NCBI GenBank assembly: GCA_039707465.1
Contig: CM077644.1
Span: 101,107,875-101,171,874, forward strand
Direction: 5' to 3'
Length of the DNA stretch: 64,000 nt
From: Rhabdophis nuchalis
Lineage: Eukaryota; Chordata; Lepidosauria; Squamata; Natricidae
The position numbers and the translations under genes were made by a program. Within the stretch, counting starts at the first letter, position 1. Each line of letters starts with the position of its first letter. Under the pieces are notes generated by a model. The model was not told the DNA's origin. It searched no databases and was given only the letters and a program-made list of their open reading frames with translations. This document shows positions 58,532 through 64,000 of the stretch, piece by piece.

Positions 58532-58561
<30 letters not shown>
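58507..58561. repeat. (GTAT)n microsatellite, about 14 units
   Basis: Uninterrupted tetranucleotide run. Confidence 0.98.
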
Positions 58562-58562
<1 letters not shown>

Positions 58563-58574
58563 TTGTTTTCACAA

Positions 58575-58765
58575 CATCCTGTTAGGGCCCCATTAAGGGA
58601 GGAGACATACTGTTTCCTTTTCTGCCTTTCGGCTCATCACCAGAGACCATCTAGACAGAAAGCCAAGAGTTCCGTTGTGTAAATTTTTTTAGATATGTGT
58701 GTTAGTTTTATGAGCTGATCAATAAATAAATCAGAGAGACCAGGATAGATCTATTTCGAGCTTAC
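58575..58765 (-). mobile_element. tRNA-derived SINE, cluster copy 4, head lost
   Basis: Shares 'cattaagggaggagacatac' with copy 3's surroundings and 'gatcaataaataaatcag', inverted relative to copy 3. Confidence 0.7.
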
Positions 58766-58871
58766 TAGCTCGAAATAGCTGATTATTAGCTGATGAGAGC
58801 TAATAAGCTCAAAATAGATCTATCCTGGTCTCTCTGATTTATTTATTGATCAGCTCATAAAACTAACACAC
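58697..58871. repeat. inverted repeat made of two SINE bodies
   Basis: About 70 bp from 58697 ('gtgtgttagttttatgagct') reappear inverted and ending at 58871, with a 35-bp centre. Confidence 0.88.
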
Positions 58872-58875
58872 ATAC

Positions 58876-58877
58876 AC

Positions 58878-58918
<41 letters not shown>
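58876..58918. repeat. (AT)n(GT)n microsatellite
   Basis: Alternating purine-pyrimidine run between SINE copies. Confidence 0.97.
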
Positions 58919-58919
<1 letters not shown>

Positions 58920-59098
58920 GTTTTATGAGCTGATCAATAAATAAATCAGGGAGACTAGTATAGATCTATTTCGAGCGTTTTAGCTTTCATCAGCTAGCCA
59001 TACCCTTACTGGGATTCAAACCGGAGCTGTATTGCCTGTCAGGCAAGAGCCTTTAGCCATTCAGCCAGCCAGGTTCTCCTATTGCATCAGCTGAGACA
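58916..59098 (-). mobile_element. tRNA-derived SINE, cluster copy 5
   Basis: Minus-strand head near 59085; inverted B box in 'actgggattcaaaccggagc'; body inverted relative to copy 3. Confidence 0.85.
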
Positions 59099-59384
59099 GG
59101 AGGATAAGTATCTATAATTGTTCCACAACAACGGAACTCATGGCTTTCTATCTAGATGGTCACCAAATCTATCTACCAGTGCATGTTCCAAAATTATATT
59201 TCTTAGCTGAAAAGAAATGTAATGGTATGGGACATTTACTTCCATCTCATGATCAAATCACTGAATCCATTGGCATTACAGTTGCACAACTAGTGAACCG
59301 CAGGTATTGTGCCATTTCAAAAGTATTGATCTAGGATCATTGCAAAATAATAAAATCCCCAAAACAAACTGAAGCTCTTCTCAC

Positions 59385-59470
59385 CTATCTTGTCTTGCTC
59401 GTTTGTCCAGGGTCGTTATCTTTATTTCACCATCACCTTGTGGTCTTCCATAGAGTAAAAGGGATTGGTT
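59385..59470 (-). CDS. VAV3: VAV3 exon: start of PH domain
   Basis: This 86-nt exon has a T-rich tract and cag acceptor just above 59470 and a gtgag donor at 59384. Reading starts in phase 0 with NQSLLLYGRPQGDGEIKI and ends QDR, with two bases (AG) carried into the next exon. GRPQGDGEIKI is the first beta strand region of the Vav pleckstrin homology domain, directly after the DH domain. The last codon is completed by the first base of the exon at 54770, giving Arg. No stop or frameshift. No DH exon was recognised between this exon and the window end, so the upstream intron is longer than 4.5 kb. Confidence 0.93.
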
Positions 59471-60110
59471 CTGAAAAAAAGCAAAAATTACATTAATTGC
59501 TTAAAAGACATTCCAACAATTTTATTGGAGGAAGATGCTGCAGTCTGAAAAATGGTTGGACGTTAAGGCAGATGGCAAATAAAAATGCCAACTTGGCAAC
59601 ACGGCCCAGAGCATCTCTGACCTACTCTACAAGGGGTATGCAAAACATTTCAATCACAAAGCATTTGCTTCAAGTAGTTCCAGTTCAACATTAGCCATCT
59701 GAAACATTTTAGTTCTCCATCTGCTCAGGACATTGCAATTGGATCTTTGTGGCGAGTGTTGCAATTAGCTTTTTCTTAATTTTTCTAGCCTGCAGGGAGT
59801 GGTCCTAAACCTACTGCTATTGGCTTAGACAATGTGAGGTGACCTGGATGGGTGGCAATGGTGTGTTGGGAAACAGCCACATGACTCATAGATCTGAAAC
59901 ACTTCTGCTGTTGCTGAAGAAGACCAGGGAGTCTGCTACAGCCAGTGCCTGTAACTCTAAATGCTATTGCCACACCTTCAGCTGGAAATCAGGAAATTGA
60001 ACAGGCTGTTTCTGAGGCAAACGGCAAGCTGTCCTAGTCTAATAGGATTCTTCTTTTTGTGTCTTGGTTTTAGCTCTTCAGACTGTCACTGCTTTCTGTA
60101 TTCCACCTGG
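59471..60110. other. intron, no DH exon found
   Basis: Searched on the minus strand for the end of the DH domain; none seen here or up to 64000. Confidence 0.45.
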
Positions 60111-60114
60111 CGCT

Positions 60115-60158
60115 CAAACCAATTTCATTGTAATTTTATTATTACAATGACAATAAAG

Positions 60159-60225
<67 letters not shown>
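60115..60225 (+). mobile_element. retroposon tail with (ATT)n array
   Basis: 'tcattgtaattttattatta' and 'caatgacaataaagatt' lead into about 22 ATT units (60159-60225). Shorter relatives at 6143-6202 and 8290-8345. Confidence 0.6.
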
Positions 60226-60227
<2 letters not shown>

Positions 60228-60794
60228 CTGGAGTAATAGGCACTAGTTACAGGGGTGAGAAATGAAAAACTCCTCCTTCCTTGCCATTTCATTTCAAACT
60301 CACTTTATGTACTTATTTTGAAATATTTAGAGCCCACACATTCTCCAGCCTGTAAAAGCAATATAATACAATAAAAACCAAATAAAATAACAAATGGGGT
60401 AATGAAAACTATGCAATAAAAACACAGTTGCCCTGATAGAGGCGCACTTGAGAAACAGAAGATTTTTGGCCATTGATGTGAAGATCTCTATATAGTTATA
60501 AAAAGTGGGGAGAGGGGGAGGTCTCCAAAGGCACAAGCTTTGCTACCAGGAGGAGAAAAAAATATAGCCAAGAGGCCACAACAGAGATAGGGCTGGGCAT
60601 ATAACATCTCATTCAGCTATATTTACTCTGTAATTTTATTTTAACATGTAATGCATCCTGGAAGAAATCCTCCTTCAACAATCAGGCCTTGTATATAGAG
60701 GCATACTTCTAGGAGTTGCAATTTCCAGTTAACAAGCCAGGCCACCATTCTGGTGCATTAGTTATACAATAACTTCTGAGTTATCTTCTAGGGC
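60226..60794. other. intron, nothing assigned
   Basis: 60350-60440 is A-rich and may be an old antisense LINE tail. Confidence 0.35.
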
Positions 60795-60852
60795 AGCGGT
60801 TACCAACTGGTGGTCCGTGGACCACTGGTAGTCCGTGAGACTACCAGTGGTC
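60795..60852. mobile_element. 5' end of a hAT-like MITE cut by an L2-like LINE
   Basis: 'cagcggttaccaactggtgg' with internal 'gtccgtggaccactggt' is a MITE-like start; L2-like sequence takes over at about 60853. Confidence 0.4.
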
Positions 60853-61411
60853 GGGTGCGCTTCAAGGTGCTTGTTACCATCTTCAAATCGCTCCATGGCT
60901 CGGGGCCTAGTTACTTACGGGACCGTCTCCTGCCACATACCTCCCTACGTCCGATACGCTCCCACAGAGTGGGCCTACTGAGGGTACCAACCGCCGGGCA
61001 ATGCCGGCTAGCGGTGCCCAGGGGTAGGGCCTTCTCTGTGGCTGGGCCGGCCCTCTGGAATGACCTACCCCCTGAACTTCGCACAATCACGGACCTCCCC
61101 TCTTCCGCCGCTCACTTAAAACATATTTATTTCAACAAGCTGGTCTTGCATAAATGGTATTGGTTTTATAACATAACTTCTGTCAAGGACATAAATGGAT
61201 TTTAGATTTAGGGAATTTTAGTTTAGGAGGGTTCCTATTTTAATATTTCTAAATTCTAGTACAGGTAATTTAATTCGTTTTTAGCTTTGTTATATATTGT
61301 CTGTTTATATGGTTTTTAATTTTTTCCCTGTACACCGCCCCGAGTCCCTTCAGGGAGAGGGGGCGGTTTATAAGTCTAAATAAAATAAAATAAATAAATA
61401 AATAAATAAAA
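60853..61411 (+). mobile_element. L2-like LINE 3' end with longest open frame of the family here
   Basis: An open frame of about 115 codons reads FKVLVTIFKSLHGSGPSYL, then DRLLPHTSLRPIRSHRVGLL, GRAFSVAGPALWNDLPPELR and a final HLKHIYFNK. These are the C-terminal blocks of L2-type reverse transcriptase. The 3' UTR 'caccgccccgagtcccttca' and (AAAT)n tail follow. Not a host gene. Confidence 0.9.
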
Positions 61412-61457
61412 TTTGTGGTATGCAGAAAAATTATTTGCATTTTATATTGCACTAAAT

Positions 61458-62120
61458 CAGGGGTCCTCAAACTACGGCCTCTGGGCCGGATACATGCAAT
61501 GAATGCTTGTGTTGCTACAGAGAGCCCCCCCCCCCTTCAGGGTCTTTTTGTGCGGGTTGGAGGGGGGCAGAAATTCCAACTTGGGGTCTGCTTCAGCCTC
61601 CTGGTATGGGGCTTTGGGCAAAGGCTGGAGGGCCTTGTTCCAGTGAGACTGCATCATGGTCTGGAACTGGCTGACCATCTCGGGTGAGCACTGAGCGTTG
61701 AGCCTCCAGGCACTGGTACCTGGCCTTGTACTCCCACAGGTCTTCCCTCTGCTTGGAAAGCTTATGCTCATAGTCCTCAGTGAGATGGTTCTGCTGAGCC
61801 TCCTTTTAGGTCAGATCCAATTTGAACTGAGCCAGCTATTTTGCCAACTCTTTCTCGTGGTGGCTGCTTAGCTCCAACAACTGCTTCCTGTTGGGGCCCT
61901 AAGGAGCCAGGCGGGCAGGCGAGGAATGGCTGGGATGGGAGGGGTGAGTAGAGGCAGGCAAGGCGCCCCTTGATGTGAGTGACATCAAGTTGGCCACACC
62001 CACCCAGTCACATGACCACCTAGCCATGCTCACCCAGCCAGTCATTAGGCAGAGCATATTAGTGGGATTTAAAATTATGAATTTAGTAGTCCTCAAGGTC
62101 CAAAAGGTTGGGGACCCCTG
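61458..62120. mobile_element. hAT-like element carrying a coiled-coil coding fragment
   Basis: Ends caggggtcctcaaac and ttggggacccctg are inverted; flanking 8 bp do not match, so boundaries rest on the termini. The right third (61970-62100) resembles the inner part of 33765-34134. On the minus strand, 61620-61890 reads as decayed coiled-coil protein. Confidence 0.6.
61620..61890 (-). pseudogene. decayed coiled-coil gene fragment inside the hAT-like element
   Basis: The minus strand reads QLLELSSHHEKELAK, a stop, LAQFKLDLT, a stop, then EAQQNHLTEDYEHKLSKQRE and DLWEYKARYQCLEAQRS. A +1 shift leads to EMVSQFQTMMQSHWN. Heptad-like Leu/Glu/Lys/Gln pattern with two stops and one shift. Looks like a captured piece of a host coiled-coil gene; the parent gene is not identified. 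Confidence 0.5.
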
Positions 62121-62127
62121 TTCTAGG

Positions 62128-62215
62128 GCAATATTTCTTAAGCATGGCAGTGTAAACAATTCTGGAAATTGAAGTCCCCACATTTTCAAATTGCCAAGGT
62201 TGAGAAACACTGTTC
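62128..62215. mobile_element. decayed palindromic MITE
   Basis: 'caattctggaaattgaagtc' and 'aaggttgagaaacactgttc' are worn versions of the family at 8621. Confidence 0.45.
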
Positions 62216-63611
62216 TCTTGTTTGTGTATGCCCTATTTCTTGTTTTTTATTAGTTTATAGCATAAAATACAAACATACAAAAGCAAATAGTAGGTCACAG
62301 AGAGGAGGGGAAGGAGAAGAGAAAAGAAAAGTGTGGAAGAGAGGGGGTGGAAAGAAAAAAAGACATTGATTTCTGACTCCCTCTGTTGCAGGAGAATAAG
62401 GCATTAACATCAAATGTCAACTTTTTACTTTTCTATAATAATGGTGCATGCCCTCTTGACTTAATAGACATAGTCCAGGCAGAAAAAGAGGAATTTTTAT
62501 TGCTATAAGTCATAGGATCTGATTGGTCAATTACTTTCCTTTTTAACTGATGCATTGCTAAGTTGAAATTTGCATGGGAAAGCAGTTTATGTAACATTTC
62601 CTTCATTAATAGATGTTGCTCTTGAGGGTGAGCATGTGAAAACCAGTACAATGTTGGTTTGGGTAGCTTTGTTGAGCTTTTTCAGGGTACTCTTAAGCAT
62701 ACTTCTAGGCCTTGTTGATAGTCCAGAATGCTTTTTTTTTTACCAAGACTGACATCACCCAAGATGGCTTGATTAGCTTTTGCTCTCCCTTTCTTTCCCT
62801 TGTTTTAAAAAGGTCCTGCTTAACTTTTCCTAACTCATCTCTGCCTGCCTGCTTCAGAGCTTTTCAGAATGCATTTAAAAGCCATGAAGTCAGCTGAAGC
62901 AGTACTACATTCTTATAATTACCAGCAAGCTCTTGTAATATTCATGTAAGAGTTCTTAGAAGCAACAGGTGGCAGCATTTAAAAATATGTTTACAAGTGA
63001 TTTAAGAACAAAACAAGTCTGATAGGAATGGGGACCCAGTCAGTAAATTAAATTGTCTCTGCTGCTTTTAGCTGGCTGATGTCTGATGACTAACTACAAA
63101 AACCCAGCCAAGGAAAATTGATGAGAAAGTTTATCTCATTCAGGGTAATGTGTTTGCTAAACATTCCCGAGAGTTTATTTGAAGAAATTGAAAAGACTAC
63201 TGCTTTTTCTTTTGAGAACCCTAGACAGATTTTAATGTAACAGATTCTGTGATTATGTTAACTATCAACTATTAAGCAACAGATTCTCACTCTCAAAACC
63301 ATGTTTTCCTTTAAAAAATGGTTTAAAAAAAAAAAAAAATCCTATAACAGCATTTTAAAATATTGCCAAACTTTCTAAAGGTTGTCTAGCAGTAGCTAGA
63401 ATGGACAGTCATCCCAGCTTTTTTGTGACTCCAGGAGACAAAATATGACACCAAGGGGCTGGTTTCACCTTCCTTGTGATTCTTATAGTCACAACCTTCA
63501 ACCCATTTCAGGTTTTGTCTTGTCAAACACCGCAGATCCCAAACGCTTCACAGCATTGTTTTATCCTGAGCTGGAAGCAAAGTACATTTTCCATTACCCA
63601 TCCCCAAAAGA
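62216..63611. other. intron, nothing recognised
   Basis: A-rich run at 63327-63340; purine-rich 62300-62360. No exon found. Confidence 0.4.
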
Positions 63612-63619
63612 ACTAACAT

Positions 63620-63921
63620 CAGGGATGAAATGCTACCAGTTCAGACCAGTAGTAAAAATGCTACTGGTTCTCCTGAACCGGTAGTAAAATAAATGAAACT
63701 GTTCGGGCAAACTGTTTTTTCCAACTATCAGCTGTGATACACAATTCATATTAGCTAGAAAGCAGGATTTTCTAGCTAATATAAATCACACAGCACAGCG
63801 GATTCCCCCCTCTTGCTGTTTGCTTACCTTACCTTTTTGATGCTCTGCACATGCGCAGGAGGTACTTTCTAGCTCACATTGCTACCAAACGGGTAGTAAA
63901 GGTAAGTGGATTTCACTCCTG
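63620..63921. mobile_element. hAT-like MITE, 302 bp
   Basis: Ends cagggatgaaatgctacc and gtggatttcactcctg; 'aaccggtagtaaaa' blocks inside. Flanks actaacat and gctatcat match at 6 of 8 bases. Confidence 0.7.
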
Positions 63922-64000
63922 GCTATCATGTATGTGTATGAAGGCATCAGATTTTATCCTCTATACTCAGTTCTCATTCTACCACTTCTGCTCAACACTG

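Larger units (their letters stand above)
1320..59470 (-). other. VAV3: VAV3 gene, internal part (8 exons, 7 introns)
   Basis: Eight minus-strand exons with AG acceptors and GT donors chain in compatible phases into 245 uninterrupted codons: PH, C1, linker and first SH3. VAV3 is a Rho/Rac guanine nucleotide exchange factor and adaptor acting at the plasma membrane downstream of tyrosine kinases (known for the family). The exons here carry the lipid- and zinc-binding modules that support the DH catalytic domain. Approximate intron sizes in transcript order are 4.6, 0.47, 20.5, 3.5, 8.8, 4.4 and 15.2 kb. The DH exons must lie beyond 64000 and the remaining SH3-SH2-SH3 exons before position 1. 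VAV3 is preferred to its paralogs because of CKVCQMLLRG, the C1 end GRIDNC, and the linker GTLK..EKR.NGLR; VAV1 and VAV2 differ there from memory. Confidence 0.95.

Noticed and set aside
58126..58585. Overlapping 110-codon ORFs on both strands with matching residues
   Set aside because: The match between strands is produced by the palindrome at 58235-58482, not by coding.
60810..61205. 131-codon plus-strand ORF as a host gene
   Set aside because: It is the C-terminal block of an L2-like LINE reverse transcriptase followed by the LINE 3' UTR.
59471..64000. VAV3 DH-domain exon upstream of 59470
   Set aside because: Looked for the end-of-DH residues before NQSLLLYG on the minus strand; no frame with acceptor and donor was found.

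Overview
The window is vertebrate nuclear DNA, almost certainly from a squamate reptile and probably a snake. About 98% of it is intron and interspersed repeat. One host gene is recognisable: VAV3, on the minus strand. Eight coding exons (59385-59470, 54638-54770, 54059-54168, 33489-33590, 29932-30029, 21091-21113, 16654-16699, 1320-1456) join in phase into 735 nt, or 245 codons, with no stop. They encode the whole PH region, the C1 zinc finger, the linker and the start of the first SH3 domain. The DH exons (upstream, beyond 64000) and the rest of SH3-SH2-SH3 (below position 1) lie outside. The residues match VAV3 rather than VAV1 or VAV2 as I remember them. The 23-nt exon can also be read from an in-frame ATG 25 nt upstream, giving MPIFTFVS, which I recall as the start of the short VAV3.1 isoform.

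From low to high coordinate: 1-1.5 kb holds the SH3 exon beside a hAT-type MITE. 1.5-29.9 kb is long introns with two tiny linker exons and many LINE tails and MITEs. 29.9-33.6 kb holds the two C1 exons, split by an intron that has taken a 2.04-kb L1-family insertion. 33.6-54.0 kb is one 20.5-kb intron full of CR1, L2-like, SINE and MITE copies and simple repeats. 54.0-59.5 kb holds the three PH exons, with a dense cluster of tRNA-SINE copies, dinucleotide arrays and a Penelope-like palindrome between them. 59.5-64 kb is intron with an L2-like LINE and hAT-type elements.

The repeats are those of squamates: CR1 and L2-like LINE 3' ends, R4-like LINE pieces, several tRNA-derived SINE families, and many short non-autonomous DNA elements. 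Eight-base target duplications can be read for most of the hAT-like ones. An (AATAG)n array beside a retroposon tail fits advanced snakes.

The most unusual item is the insertion at 31152-33195. It has a GC-rich 5' leader, a broken L1 ORF1 and a 3' tail with poly(A), but no ORF2, between perfect 17-bp target duplications: a half-L1 arrangement. Also notable are a 248-bp palindrome carrying hammerhead-like motifs, a 14-bp-period array with inverted arms, a 16-bp perfect hairpin, and a MITE-like element carrying a decayed coiled-coil coding fragment. No bacterial, plasmid, CRISPR or phage features were seen.
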